Source: UBA4416 sp964543545
GTDB taxonomy: Bacteria > Bacteroidota > Bacteroidia > B-17B0 > Aurantibacillaceae
Assembly: GCA_964543545.1 (NCBI GenBank)
Contig: CAZIYT010000006.1
Span: 62,001 to 126,000 of the forward strand
Reading direction: 5' to 3'
Length of the DNA stretch: 64,000 nucleotides
Part shown: piece after piece, positions 1 through 8,860 of the stretch
Position numbering within the stretch: position 1 is the stretch's first letter
Layout of the letters: the number at the start of each line of letters is the position of its first letter
Position numbers and translations under genes: made by a program
The notes under the pieces: generated by a model
Told to the model about the DNA's origin: nothing
Database searches by the model: none
Seen by the model: the letters and a program-made list of their open reading frames with translations, nothing else

Positions 1-1628
1 GAACAACGTATGAGCTGGACATTCCTTTTTTTGCGAGGGATCCGTCTGTCTACGATACCGCCCAGTTTCGGAATCCTTTTCATCAGATTGTTTTCGATGG
101 CAAGTCGCGCTTTGTGGACGATACGGTGTATATGAATGCGTTTTTGCGAAAGGTGGTGAAGCCTCAAAGCCCGGAAGATACCAGCGATTATTTCCGGAGA
201 AAGCCGGTGCGTGTAAAACAGTACGTGCAGCTGGTGGGGCGCCTGAGCCTGGACAACGATAAGAAAACGCTTCTGAAAAATAAAACGGTGACCTTGCTCA
301 ATAAGAACGGGGGCAAGGTGTTCAGCACGCAGACCTCCAATCACGGGATCTTTGTGTTCCAGGGTGTCGACCTCGATCTGGCAGATGGCATCCGGGTAGA
401 GCTGTCGGCAACCGATAACCCGAATAAAGAAAGCGTGAAGCTGCAGAATATGGAAAGCGAACAGGTGGACCTCTCTGTTCCGGAAGCGTCGGGAGCCTGC
501 ATCTACAGGAACACTGATAAGAACCAGCTCGTCAAAAAATTAACGGACAAGGATTATAAGTATAACATCGGCGGCAAGCTCATCATTCATACGGCCTCCA
601 GCCAGATAGCCTCCGGAAGGGAAGTGAGCCTACTGAACCATAAAAGCAATCCCATCCAGAAAGTGAAAACCGATGTTTTCGGAAATTTTTTATTCACGAA
701 GATCGTTCCGGGCCAGACCTACAGCTTTGCCTTCGATACCGGCGGCTACGAAGCAGCTCCGGAAATATACACCGTTAAAGATAAGTTTGTGAAGCGGGTG
801 GATTCGGTCAGCGGAAAAAATTACCTCTATCAGTTCAGGGCAGAATCGAATACCAAGTTCAACGACTTGCTGCTGGACGATTCGGAGCTGAAAATGAATG
901 TGAAAGGACGTTTGTACGGCGATAATAAAAACAACCCGCTTGCGGATATCAAAGTGCTACTCCTGAATGACGGCTACAAAACGATAGATTCAGCGATCAC
1001 GGATAAGGACGGTGACTTTGAGTTCAGCTACATGCCCTACAACCGAAACCTGATCATTAATGCGGATAACGAAAAGAATATCCTGGAGGCATTCAATAAC
1101 ATCATGGTGTTCGACAATTCGGAAAACCTGATCAAGATCGTATCGACTGTGAAAGGCAATAAATTCAAGTACCAGCCTTTGCCTACGGAACAGAGCCGCC
1201 TGACGGAGGTATATGTGGACGATCCATGGCTCACGGTGGTAAATGTGAAAAAACAGGATAAGGGAAAGGAAGTGCCGGTAATCGTTGAAAATATCCTCTT
1301 CGAATTTAATAAGGCTGATTTGCTTCCCCAGGCAAAGCAAACACTGGATAAGATCATCCTGGCGATGAAGCTGAACAGCAGCTTTGGCATTGAGCTTGGT
1401 GCGCACAGCGACAGCCAGGGCAGCGATGCTTATAACCTGAAATTGAGCGAGCAGAGGGCGGCAGCGGCTAAAAGCTATATGCTGGGTAAAGGCTTGGATG
1501 CTGCGCGGATTAGCGCCAAAGGCTACGGAGAATCGAAGCTGCTGAATAATTGTAATAATACCATCCTTTGCAGTGAGGACGAGCACGCCGTAAACCGGCG
1601 CCTGGAATTTAAACTGACCTTTAATTAA
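1..1628 (+). CDS. OmpA-family cell-envelope protein (5' end outside window)
   Basis: The frame is open from base 3, and the residues before the first in-frame start look like normal protein, so the true start lies to the left; about 541 codons are visible. The body has three beta-sandwich blocks of the carboxypeptidase-regulatory/SdrD type, each with a G-x-L...PL-x-x-x-V-x-LLN pattern. The last ~115 residues are an OmpA C-terminal domain: NILFEFNKADLLPQA opens it and GAHSDSQGSDAYNLKLSEQR is the peptidoglycan-contact region, with the expected Asp and Arg. By family it should anchor an outer-membrane complex to peptidoglycan. Many Bacteroidota T9SS- or gliding-related proteins share this architecture, but nothing visible assigns it to one complex. 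The rluA-family gene follows 6 bases after the stop, so the two are probably cotranscribed. Confidence 0.85.
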   Translation, partial: TTYELDIPFFARDPSVYDTAQFRNPFHQIVFDGKSRFVDDTVYMNAFLRKVVKPQSPEDTSDYFRRKPVRVKQYVQLVGRLSLDNDKKTLLKNKTVTLLNKNGGKVFSTQTSNHGIFVFQGVDLDLADGIRVELSATDNPNKESVKLQNMESEQVDLSVPEASGACIYRNTDKNQLVKKLTDKDYKYNIGGKLIIHTASSQIASGREVSLLNHKSNPIQKVKTDVFGNFLFTKIVPGQTYSFAFDTGGYEAAPEIYTVKDKFVKRVDSVSGKNYLYQFRAESNTKFNDLLLDDSELKMNVKGRLYGDNKNNPLADIKVLLLNDGYKTIDSAITDKDGDFEFSYMPYNRNLIINADNEKNILEAFNNIMVFDNSENLIKIVSTVKGNKFKYQPLPTEQSRLTEVYVDDPWLTVVNVKKQDKGKEVPVIVENILFEFNKADLLPQAKQTLDKIILAMKLNSSFGIELGAHSDSQGSDAYNLKLSEQRAAAAKSYMLGKGLDAARISAKGYGESKLLNNCNNTILCSEDEHAVNRRLEFKLTFN

Positions 1629-1634
1629 GTCGTG

Positions 1635-2342
1635 ATGTTTGCACCCGAAGAATTGATAGAAGAATCGCAGATCCTGTATGAGGACAATCACCTGATCGTG
1701 ATCAATAAAAAATCGTCGGAGATCGTTCAGGGCGATAAGACCGGCGACATGCCGCTTTCGGAGAAAGTGAAGAACTACATCAAGCAGCGCGACAACAAGC
1801 CGGGCAATGTGTTTTGTGGTGTTTGCCATCGCCTCGACCGGCCCGTATCAGGCATTGTGATCTTTGCTAAAACCAGCAAAGCCCTGGCACGCATGAATGA
1901 GCTCTTCCGCGATAAAACCATTCAGAAAACCTATTGGGCTGTGGTGAAACAAAAGCCACCACAAATTTCGGAGCGGCTGACACACTACCTGATCAAAAAC
2001 GAAAAGACGAATACCAGCAAAGCATTTAAGGAAGAGAAAAAAGGCTCGCTGAAAGCAGAGCTGAAATATACGCTCATCGCTTCTATCAGCAATTATCACC
2101 TGTTGGAGATCAACCTCTATACAGGTCGTCATCACCAGATCCGCGCCCAGCTAAGCGCCATCGGCTGCCCCATCAAAGGCGATGTGAAATATGGCTTCGA
2201 CCGCACCAACCAAAACGCGTCTATCCATCTGCATTCCTACAAGGCCGAGTTCATGCATCCCGTCAAACAGGAGCCGGTCGTCATTATCTGCAGGCCGCAA
2301 ACTACGGATACGGTATGGAATGAGCTGATAAAGCTGGTGTAA
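1635..2342 (+). CDS. RluA-family RNA pseudouridine synthase
   Basis: A 235-residue protein with the RluA-family catalytic motif HRLDRPVSG; its Asp at about residue 68 is the nucleophile in this family. The following region KTSKALARMNELFRDK...KTYWAVV is typical, as is the later GRHHQIRAQL motif. It isomerises uridine to pseudouridine in rRNA or tRNA; the target cannot be read from the sequence. There is no N-terminal S4 domain, which fits the short RluA/TruC-like group and not RluC/RluD. A GTG lies three bases upstream in frame; the ATG is preferred. It sits directly downstream of the OmpA-family gene and is convergent with the beta-helix gene. Confidence 0.9.
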   Translation: MFAPEELIEESQILYEDNHLIVINKKSSEIVQGDKTGDMPLSEKVKNYIKQRDNKPGNVFCGVCHRLDRPVSGIVIFAKTSKALARMNELFRDKTIQKTYWAVVKQKPPQISERLTHYLIKNEKTNTSKAFKEEKKGSLKAELKYTLIASISNYHLLEINLYTGRHHQIRAQLSAIGCPIKGDVKYGFDRTNQNASIHLHSYKAEFMHPVKQEPVVIICRPQTTDTVWNELIKLV

Positions 2343-2364
2343 GATTTTTTCTCAATGGCTCATA

Positions 2365-2436
2365 GTTGGTGAGAACACCAACAATGGCAAAAATGCAAAC
2401 ACCGTTGGCGGGAATACCAACGGTGGCAAAAGAGTT
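2365..2436. terminator. Double hairpin between convergent genes
   Basis: Two perfect hairpins stand side by side: GTTGGTG-AGAA-CACCAAC (2365-2382) and ACCGTTGG-N8-CCAACGGT (2401-2424), with a T run ending at 2440. They lie between the converging rluA-family and beta-helix genes, so a two-way terminator is the likely role. A 16-base near-direct repeat, ACCAAC..TGGCAAAA, occurs at 2377 and 2416, exactly 39 bases apart. Confidence 0.5.
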
Positions 2437-2461
2437 TTTTAAGAAATATTGATCATTTTTT

Positions 2462-4126
2462 TTAAAGCTCATCCAGAATTATCAACTCTAAGTTAAAAGC
2501 AGCGTCTGCACCCGTAATTTCAACAACAAATTGTTGGTTGGTCTGTGTGAGCGAAGTGAAAAGTAAAAGAGTAGGGTCAGGATCTGTGAGGCTGCTCTTC
2601 CATTTCACATCTACATTAAATGAGCCACTAAGAAAAGACCCCGGCGTTGCGATCTGGTTAAGCAGGCTTACATACACTAATCCAAAGCGAAGGTTTTGCG
2701 AGATATACGTGCCATTGACCCGTAACAGACCGACAACACCACCGGAGTATAGGCCACTGCCCGATAATAGAGGATTTCCGCTGAACTTTAATAAATACGT
2801 CCTGTTCATTACACCATGAAAGAAGCTCTCAGAAATATCAAACTCATACGTAGAGAAGTTTCCGACAGATGTCGCCGTCTTTAACGGTAATAGCGGACGC
2901 CTTCTGTATGGCCAGAGCGACTCATTTGACCTTACAAAAGGATGCAGTTGTTCAGGAACATAAGAGTTTGGTACAGTCTGAGGATCATAACCCTGAGGAA
3001 CTAAATAAGGTCCTGAGTTGTTGGAGACTTCAATGGCCGTTATTCCTACCGAAGCATTTGAGGCGGAAATCATGGCGCTGATCTTTGCAGGATCAAAGAT
3101 GTATGGCGCGCTAGTGTCATTGTAGGCATATAATGAGTAATCAATAAGCTTACAATCTACAAGCCCGACGTTATTATTTACAACAGTCAGATTAGGAATA
3201 GCGATGAACCTGACGGCGGCGGGTTGCGCATAAATAAGGCCATTGGGTGTTCTTCCGACATTGCCATACACCGCGTAGCAGTTAGAATCTTTAACAATTA
3301 CAGAAGTTGGTGCAGGACCACCACTGACAAGATACTCGGTGGAAGCAAAGTTGTTTATGAGTGTAAAGCTACCGGGCTCGCCACCCTGCCTGTTATTTAT
3401 GGCTTTAACGCAAAAGTAATTGTTAATCCATGCCGGCTCAATGGTGCCACTTTCAGGCTCTGCAGGAACAAGCAGGTTATTTTCGAAATTTAAAAGCCCA
3501 TGATTTATTATTTGAGCGGGTCTTACTTCATCGCCCGGCTGTGGAGATGAAGGACTTTGCATAATACCGGCACTAATCCAGCAATCGCGGATGCTCACAC
3601 TGTCTGCACTTACTATATTAACAGCTATTTTATTATTATAGAATTTGGTGTTGACGATGCTCGACAAGGTGGAAACACTGCCTAATAAAATACCGGTGTT
3701 GTTGCTTCTTATAACGCAGCCATTAATCGCTATTTTTGAAGAGTCTAAATTATTTCCCGGAAATTCAATCGCGGTATCAAACTCTGTAAATGTCATTCGC
3801 TCTATCGTCACGTCGTAGGTAGTTGCGAAACTAAAGGCATTGAAAGTTCCTTTTGCAATTGTTGGCGGCACAAGTATGGCATTGTCTCCCAAAATTTTTA
3901 TGGCCTGCGGCATGTCAATCGTGGCGCTGATGACGTATATGCCCGGAGGAAAATATAAAGTAGGGGTAGTAGCCAGATATACCTGGCCTGCAGGTATGCT
4001 GATTGTTTGGGTTGCATTGACAACAGCAGCTACAGCTGCTGTTATGCTGGCGGTATCATCCGTGGAGCCATCACCAAGGGCACCATATTGTTTTACGTCG
4101 ATCGACAAAATTGAAGTTAGAGACAT
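2462..4126 (-). CDS. Leaderless right-handed beta-helix (pectate-lyase-3-like) protein
   Basis: A 554-residue protein. Residues 10-25, DVKQYGALGDGSTDDT, are the start motif of the pectate-lyase-3/glycoside-hydrolase-28-like beta-helix domain seen in polysaccharide-active enzymes and phage tailspikes. Short Asn/Ile/Val-rich repeats typical of a beta-helix follow to about residue 400, then a beta-rich C-terminal part. The N terminus MSLTSILS has no signal peptide and the C terminus no T9SS signal, so how or whether it leaves the cell is unclear. The gene and the DNA upstream are visibly more AT-rich than neighbours, suggesting recent acquisition. A catalytic site cannot be picked out, so enzyme activity is not claimed. 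Confidence 0.7.
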   Translation of the reverse strand: MSLTSILSIDVKQYGALGDGSTDDTASITAAVAAVVNATQTISIPAGQVYLATTPTLYFPPGIYVISATIDMPQAIKILGDNAILVPPTIAKGTFNAFSFATTYDVTIERMTFTEFDTAIEFPGNNLDSSKIAINGCVIRSNNTGILLGSVSTLSSIVNTKFYNNKIAVNIVSADSVSIRDCWISAGIMQSPSSPQPGDEVRPAQIINHGLLNFENNLLVPAEPESGTIEPAWINNYFCVKAINNRQGGEPGSFTLINNFASTEYLVSGGPAPTSVIVKDSNCYAVYGNVGRTPNGLIYAQPAAVRFIAIPNLTVVNNNVGLVDCKLIDYSLYAYNDTSAPYIFDPAKISAMISASNASVGITAIEVSNNSGPYLVPQGYDPQTVPNSYVPEQLHPFVRSNESLWPYRRRPLLPLKTATSVGNFSTYEFDISESFFHGVMNRTYLLKFSGNPLLSGSGLYSGGVVGLLRVNGTYISQNLRFGLVYVSLLNQIATPGSFLSGSFNVDVKWKSSLTDPDPTLLLFTSLTQTNQQFVVEITGADAAFNLELIILDEL

Positions 4127-4818
4127 GATTTTATTTTTTTAGGGGGTTAATATTAGGTGTTGATAAATTTGCATGAGAAGTTGATTGTTTAATTTCAGAC
4201 ACGCTGAGATGTGGTGATTTTTCAATCCCGGTTTGATTTACTAGGGCACTTTTTTCTTCTTTTTACAGCGTAGAAGGTTTGCCTGATTTGATATCCGGGA
4301 ATAGCTCGTAGTAATAATTTTATTTAAAAATTATAAAACGATGGGCTTCTATTAATGGTTCAGGATTTTTTGAAAACCGGAAAATGTTTCCGTTTTATTC
4401 AGTATGGAAATTTCCTTTAGAACAGGACGGTTGTAGGAATTCCCGATTGTTTGTCGTGGTATCTTTGTCTTTGTTTTTTAGGCATCATCTGCAAAATCAG
4501 GGATTTGTTTATAACTCCAGTGTTTACCTGATCATTGGTCGTTTTTTTGCCGTGGCTTCGTTGATTTTTTAATGTCGTACTGATTGAGTTGTGTCAAACG
4601 ATAAGTCTCGCTCAGAAAATAAGTGATACACCATTTCACAAATAAATTTAGGAAGATTCTAAATTATTCTGGTTGAAAATCCGGGGGAGAGTTTCAGTTT
4701 GAACTTTAATTATACATATAACGCTAACCTGTGCCGGATATTGTGGTGAAAAGAAAAAAAATAAGCTAAATTTTCTTCCGCAATTTTAAAATGATTTGAA
4801 GTATTCTCTGATTTGAGT

Positions 4819-4841
4819 GTACCCCCGTCAGCTGACGGTAC
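4819..4841. promoter_or_regulatory. Imperfect palindrome of unknown role
   Basis: The central CCGTCAGCTGACGG is a perfect 14-bp palindrome; flanking GTACC and GGTAC extend the dyad around an extra run of C on one side. It lies in gene-free DNA about 200 bases from the nearest stop codon, so it could be a protein-binding site or a hairpin. Nothing links it to a particular gene. Confidence 0.3.
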
Positions 4842-4958
4842 ATCGTTTCGGTTAATAATTTGAATTTATGGTTTAACGATTAGATGATTTAAAAAACCGG
4901 GTCACCTGATGTTGCAACATCTGTTTCCTCAAAAACAAAACTCCACATATCCTGCCTG

Positions 4959-4986
4959 GCCTGAAAGCAGAAAAAGCCCGCAGGCC
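4959..4986 (-). terminator. Possible terminator of the DinB gene
   Basis: On the minus strand, about 35 bases after the DinB stop, GGCCTG and CAGGCC can pair, and the sequence GCCTGCGGGCTTTTT lies inside. The U run is inside the loop and not after the stem, so this is a weak call. Confidence 0.3.
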
Positions 4987-5021
4987 TTACCGTAGTTTTC
5001 CCGTAATGAAGAATGCAGTTG

Positions 5022-5513
5022 TTAGCGGATGATATCCGTATCGACCGGTGTGTAGCCCAGGTGGCGGCTCAGGGACAGGATTTGCCCCTTGTGGTGGAAT
5101 TCGTGCGTGATAACGTGCGTGAAGATCTCAAAGGCAGAGGTGTGATGCATTTCGTTATGGATCGTGTAAGTTATTTCCTGCATCTCCGGCGAATCCATGT
5201 TCCCGATGAATTTATCCATCAGGGCGTCTATCGTATCAAATAAGGCGCAGATGTCATGGATGGTTTCCTGGGATCCGTATGTGGTGAAGGTCATCTCTTT
5301 TTTCAGGGCCTGTTGTCCTATCCAGGATTCATAAACATTGGCGATGTGTACCAGCAGGTTGCGCATGCTGCCTCCGCGGCCAAAGGAGCTGTTCTCGTTG
5401 ATGAGGTCTTTGGGGTACACGTTCCGGCAATAGCCGAAGAGGACATGGCGTGAGCCTTTCACCAGCTCATATTGTGCTTTGCAGTGGGCTGCTATGGAGC
5501 TGATTTCAGGCAT
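5022..5513 (-). CDS. DinB/YfiT-family putative metal-dependent protein
   Basis: A 163-residue protein with the four-helix DinB fold signature: a His in LLVHIANVYESWI and the C-terminal THEFHHKGQIL motif supply the three metal-binding histidines of the family. DinB/YfiT-like proteins act as thiol-dependent transferases or stress proteins; the substrate here is unknown. The frame extends further upstream (to 5585), but the ATG at 5513 is chosen because ATGCCTGA overlaps the stop of the preceding gene, a normal translational-coupling arrangement. It forms a two-gene operon with the RibD/DHFR-fold gene. Confidence 0.85.
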   Translation of the reverse strand: MPEISSIAAHCKAQYELVKGSRHVLFGYCRNVYPKDLINENSSFGRGGSMRNLLVHIANVYESWIGQQALKKEMTFTTYGSQETIHDICALFDTIDALMDKFIGNMDSPEMQEITYTIHNEMHHTSAFEIFTHVITHEFHHKGQILSLSRHLGYTPVDTDIIR

Positions 5514-6087
5514 GCCGCTGGATGTCCTGATCGTTTTTCTGAAAATGCAGGGTGGTAATGCCGGCGGGGAAATGCCTCGTGCCAACCAATGACAGGGATT
5601 GCGTGAACTCCAGGGGCTTTGTGCCGAAGAGGCGCTTGCCTTTACCGCCGATCAGCGGCTGTATGGAGAAGTAGTAGTCGTCGATGGCTTGTTCTTTCGT
5701 TAGTGTTTCCAGGAGGGTAGGGCTGCCGAAGATCAGCAGGCCTTTCGGAAATTCCTGCTTCAGGAGCTCCACGCTTGCTTTGTTGATGGAGGTCATAAGC
5801 CGGCTATGTTTCCAGGTGACATTTTGCAGCGTGGTGGACACGACAATTTTCTGCGCCTCATCCATCAGTTGCCCGAACTCCTGCATGGCTTCCGTGAGGG
5901 AAGGATCGGTGGCGGCTTTCGGCCAGAATGCTTCGAAGAGCTGGTAGGTGGTTCTGCCGAACAGCACCGCCCCGCTTTGCCGGAGCAGGTCGTTGGCAAA
6001 CAGGTTATGACCGTTATCGTCTACCGATTGCAGGTGGTCGCAGAACCCGTCGGGGGTGATGTTGAACGAAGAAATCAGTTTGCTCAT
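5506..6087 (-). CDS. Dihydrofolate reductase/RibD C-terminal-fold protein
   Basis: A 193-residue protein of the RibD C-terminal/YyaP-like family. Recognisable parts are the N-terminal strand plus PDGFCDH, the FGRTTYQLFEAFWP block, and LIGGKGKRLFG near the C terminus, all in the order found in this reductase-fold family. These are small NADPH-binding proteins, and most members have no proven substrate. The C terminus overlaps the DinB start by 8 bases. The pairing with a DinB gene is common in soil Bacteroidota and suggests joint expression, not a defined pathway. Confidence 0.88.
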   Translation of the reverse strand: MSKLISSFNITPDGFCDHLQSVDDNGHNLFANDLLRQSGAVLFGRTTYQLFEAFWPKAATDPSLTEAMQEFGQLMDEAQKIVVSTTLQNVTWKHSRLMTSINKASVELLKQEFPKGLLIFGSPTLLETLTKEQAIDDYYFSIQPLIGGKGKRLFGTKPLEFTQSLSLVGTRHFPAGITTLHFQKNDQDIQRHA

Positions 6088-6184
6088 GGTTTACATCTTG
6101 CTAATGCCTATTACGAAAATTGTCGGAAGCCTGTTGCATTATCGACCGGATTTTATCCGTCAATCAAAACCGGTGCCTGCTTTT

Positions 6185-6200
6185 CACGTAATAATACGTG
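6185..6200. promoter_or_regulatory. Palindrome CACGTAATAATACGTG, copy 1
   Basis: CACGTA and TACGTG arms are separated by ATAA, 83 bases before the start codon of the SprB-repeat T9SS protein. The identical 16-mer occurs at 50702-50717, upstream of the histidine kinase gene. An exact second copy in a promoter-like position suggests a transcription-factor site; the factor is unknown. Confidence 0.45.
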
Positions 6201-6282
6201 CTTTTTACTCATTGAGAAAGCGTGTTGATACAATTTAAACGCTATTTATGGTACCTTAGTATCACTAAACATCAGATAAACT

Positions 6283-8721
6283 ATGGAAAGAACTTTTACT
6301 CAATCCCTCCTTCTGGCTTCGCTTTTCCTGGCAGGAACGGCGGTGGCACAGACTAATTCGGTAACTCTTAAAGACGGCGTGGGTGCCATTATCAGCTCAC
6401 ACACCTCGGTTACCGATGCTTATACCGCTATTCCGGCAACACTGACCCAGGCCTATACGATAGAGCTTACCGGTAGCTATAATGGCAGTACGGAAACCTA
6501 TCCGATAGCCTTTACGGCTAAAACCGGTGCCAGTGCCGCTAATTCCATCACGCTTCGCCCGGCGACAGGTGTTACAACCATGTCCATCCAGGCCAGCGTT
6601 TCAGGAAGTCCGGTGATCAACCTCAATGATGCCGATTATGTGGTGATTGACGGAAGAGCAGGAGGGACAGGTACCGGTATGATGGTGATCAGGAACACGG
6701 CCACGACTTCCAGCTCCAACAGTCTCCAACTGATCAACGGGGCCTGTTTCAACACCTTCCGCAACCTGGATGTATACAATACCACCACAACCAACACAGG
6801 GCGTGCTGTGGCAATCCTCGCGTCAGCATCGAACCCTACGGGTAACTCCGACAACCTCTTTCGTTACTGCAATTTTACCGGAGGGCGCTACCAGTTCAAT
6901 AACAGCGGAACGGCTGCTAATCCTAATACACGCAACACAGCTTTTGGCTGTAATTTCAGAAACTCGAATTTTGCGGCGTACTGGGGTCAGGCCGGATCGG
7001 CGAAGATGCGCTTCGATTCCTGCTCTTTTTCTTGTACCGCACCCATCAGCGAGTCCTTGTACTTCGGCATTTTGCTGGATTCACAGGCAGACTCCCTTAT
7101 TGTGACCAATACCCGCTTTTACGATATTCAGAATACATCCTCAACGCTACGCTATATTCATGTAAGATCTGTGCTTTCTACAGGAACCAATGTGGCTGAG
7201 ATCCGGAATAACTTCTTTGCGATGACAACCGGGAACACCAATGTGCCTAATCTGGTGGCGATCGAGATCAGCAGCGGGGCCAGCCTTTATACGGCGCGCG
7301 TTGCTCATAACTCCGTACGCTTTGCCGGCACGCTCGGTAGCGGAGGCACTTCCGGGAGCGTGGGATCCAGTGGCCTGCTGGTTTCGGCAACCAATGCGGC
7401 TTCTACATTCAACATCCAGAATAACCTGTTTGTGAATGAGCGCTCCGGCGGAACGGCAGGGTTACAGCACCTGGCGATGGCTCTGACTACGAGCACGGCG
7501 GCTGTGATCAATCTTTCAGGAAATACCTACAATGCGACCAGCGGAAACCTTACCCGCTGGGGAACTACCGTAAACACCAGCATCGCGGCACACCAGGCTA
7601 TCGTAGCCGGTGGCGAGCCTACTGCTAATAATACCATGGTACAGTATGCATCTGCCAACGATCTTCATATCGGTTGTGCAGTCATAGGTGATCCTTCACT
7701 GATGGCAAGCCAGATCCCGGGTATTACTACAGACATCGACGGGAATCCACGTGGCAGTACAACCTACCGCGGTGCCGATGAGGCAGGTCCGGCAATAACG
7801 CCCGTTGTAAACGCCTCCGTGCAAGGTGTTACCTGTAACGGACAGAGCAACGGCTCGGCTACCGTAACGGCCACCGGCGGAACAGGCTTTACCTACAGCT
7901 GGTCGCCTGTGGGCGGCACTGCTGCTTCCGCCAGCGGATTAACAGCCGGCAATTATTCGGTAACCGTAAAAAATTCCATCGGCTGTGTTGCCACAGTCTC
8001 TTTTGCCATCACTCAGCCTGCGGCAGTGAGCGCTACCCTGGGCACGGTAAACAACGTGAGCTGCAATGGACTGAATAACGGATCGGCCAGCGTGAATGCG
8101 TCCGGCGGAACCGGAACGCTGACCTATAGCTGGATGCCATCAGGTGGTACTGCAGCCACAGCCGGCAGCCTTGCTCCCGGAAATTATACTGTTACGGTGA
8201 AGGATGCCAACAACTGTACAACGAGCAGCACGGTAGCCATCACTGAGCCGGCAGCCATCGACGCCGGCGTCACGCAAAGCGGGGCCGTGATCGCGGCCAA
8301 TCTTTCCGGTGCCACGTACCAGTGGATCAACTGCGGCACGGGTAACTCGCCGATAGGAGGACAAACCGCGCAAAGCTTTACTGCCACGGCCAGCGGCAGC
8401 TATGCGGTGATTGTAACGTTTGGCGGCTGTTCAAAAACATCGGTCTGCACCAACATCACCATCAGCGCTACCGGCATAGGAGAGCAGGCTCCTGTTTCAG
8501 GACTACAGCTTTATCCGAATCCGGGAACAGGATTATATACGCTCAGCGTGTCTGAGAATGCGGAGTTAATTGTGAGCAATGTGATCGGGGAGATCATCCT
8601 GAAACAAGCCGTAACGAAAGGCGATAATAGCCTGAACCTTGAAAAATACCCTGACGGCATTTACAGCGTGAATGTGATCGCCAATGGCAGGTCTTCCGTG
8701 CTGAAAGTCGTGAAGCAATAA
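6283..8721 (+). CDS. Secreted beta-helix protein with SprB repeats and type A T9SS sorting domain
   Basis: An 812-residue protein. Residues 1-22 are a signal peptide ending AVAQ. Residues about 25-480 are rich in Asn/Thr/Val and look like a right-handed beta-helix. Two SprB-type repeats follow at about 510-660 (VTCNGQSNGSATVTATGGTG...YSW and VSCNGLNNGSASVNASGGTG...YSW). The last ~75 residues are a T9SS C-terminal domain (LYPNPGTGLYTL...YPDGIYSV...VLKVVKQ). It should be exported by Sec, cross the outer membrane by T9SS and end on the cell surface or outside. SprB-type repeats occur in gliding adhesins, so an adhesin role is plausible, but the single set of two repeats is small. A strong terminator follows. 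Confidence 0.9.
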   Translation: MERTFTQSLLLASLFLAGTAVAQTNSVTLKDGVGAIISSHTSVTDAYTAIPATLTQAYTIELTGSYNGSTETYPIAFTAKTGASAANSITLRPATGVTTMSIQASVSGSPVINLNDADYVVIDGRAGGTGTGMMVIRNTATTSSSNSLQLINGACFNTFRNLDVYNTTTTNTGRAVAILASASNPTGNSDNLFRYCNFTGGRYQFNNSGTAANPNTRNTAFGCNFRNSNFAAYWGQAGSAKMRFDSCSFSCTAPISESLYFGILLDSQADSLIVTNTRFYDIQNTSSTLRYIHVRSVLSTGTNVAEIRNNFFAMTTGNTNVPNLVAIEISSGASLYTARVAHNSVRFAGTLGSGGTSGSVGSSGLLVSATNAASTFNIQNNLFVNERSGGTAGLQHLAMALTTSTAAVINLSGNTYNATSGNLTRWGTTVNTSIAAHQAIVAGGEPTANNTMVQYASANDLHIGCAVIGDPSLMASQIPGITTDIDGNPRGSTTYRGADEAGPAITPVVNASVQGVTCNGQSNGSATVTATGGTGFTYSWSPVGGTAASASGLTAGNYSVTVKNSIGCVATVSFAITQPAAVSATLGTVNNVSCNGLNNGSASVNASGGTGTLTYSWMPSGGTAATAGSLAPGNYTVTVKDANNCTTSSTVAITEPAAIDAGVTQSGAVIAANLSGATYQWINCGTGNSPIGGQTAQSFTATASGSYAVIVTFGGCSKTSVCTNITISATGIGEQAPVSGLQLYPNPGTGLYTLSVSENAELIVSNVIGEIILKQAVTKGDNSLNLEKYPDGIYSVNVIANGRSSVLKVVKQ

Positions 8722-8744
8722 AACCAACCGAAATGAATATGGAA

Positions 8745-8772
8745 AAGCCTCATCTTATGATGAGGCTTTTTT
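8745..8772 (+). terminator. Rho-independent terminator
   Basis: AAGCCTCATC-TTAT-GATGAGGCTT is a perfect 10-bp stem followed by TTTT, 23 bases after the T9SS-protein stop codon. Confidence 0.9.
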
Positions 8773-8860
8773 ATGACCGTTCGTTGGCCGAAATCCGGGT
8801 CAGGTACTGTAATAAAAAGCAACTATTTTCTCTTTTTTTAAGTTTACATGTTTATTATTT

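Larger units (their letters stand above)
4127..5021. other. AT-rich gene-free stretch (about 0.9 kb)
   Basis: No credible gene was found on either strand. A 62-codon open frame at 4384-4572 has no family features and is taken as chance. The stretch is clearly AT-richer than the flanking genes. It holds the dyad CCGTCAGCTGACGG inside a longer imperfect inverted repeat (4819-4841) and, at 4959-4986, a weak hairpin that may end the DinB transcript. It may be the remnant of a degraded gene or the upstream edge of an acquired segment. Confidence 0.5.

Noticed and set aside
990..1829. Long open frame on the minus strand across the OmpA-family and rluA-family genes
   Set aside because: It is antisense to two clearly coding genes, has no family features and arises from their codon bias.
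4384..4572. 62-codon plus-strand open frame in the AT-rich gap
   Set aside because: No promoter, family or signal-peptide evidence; could be chance in AT-rich DNA.
5514..5585. Upstream extension of the DinB gene
   Set aside because: It would overlap the previous gene by 80 bases with no family similarity; the ATGCCTGA overlap start is natural.
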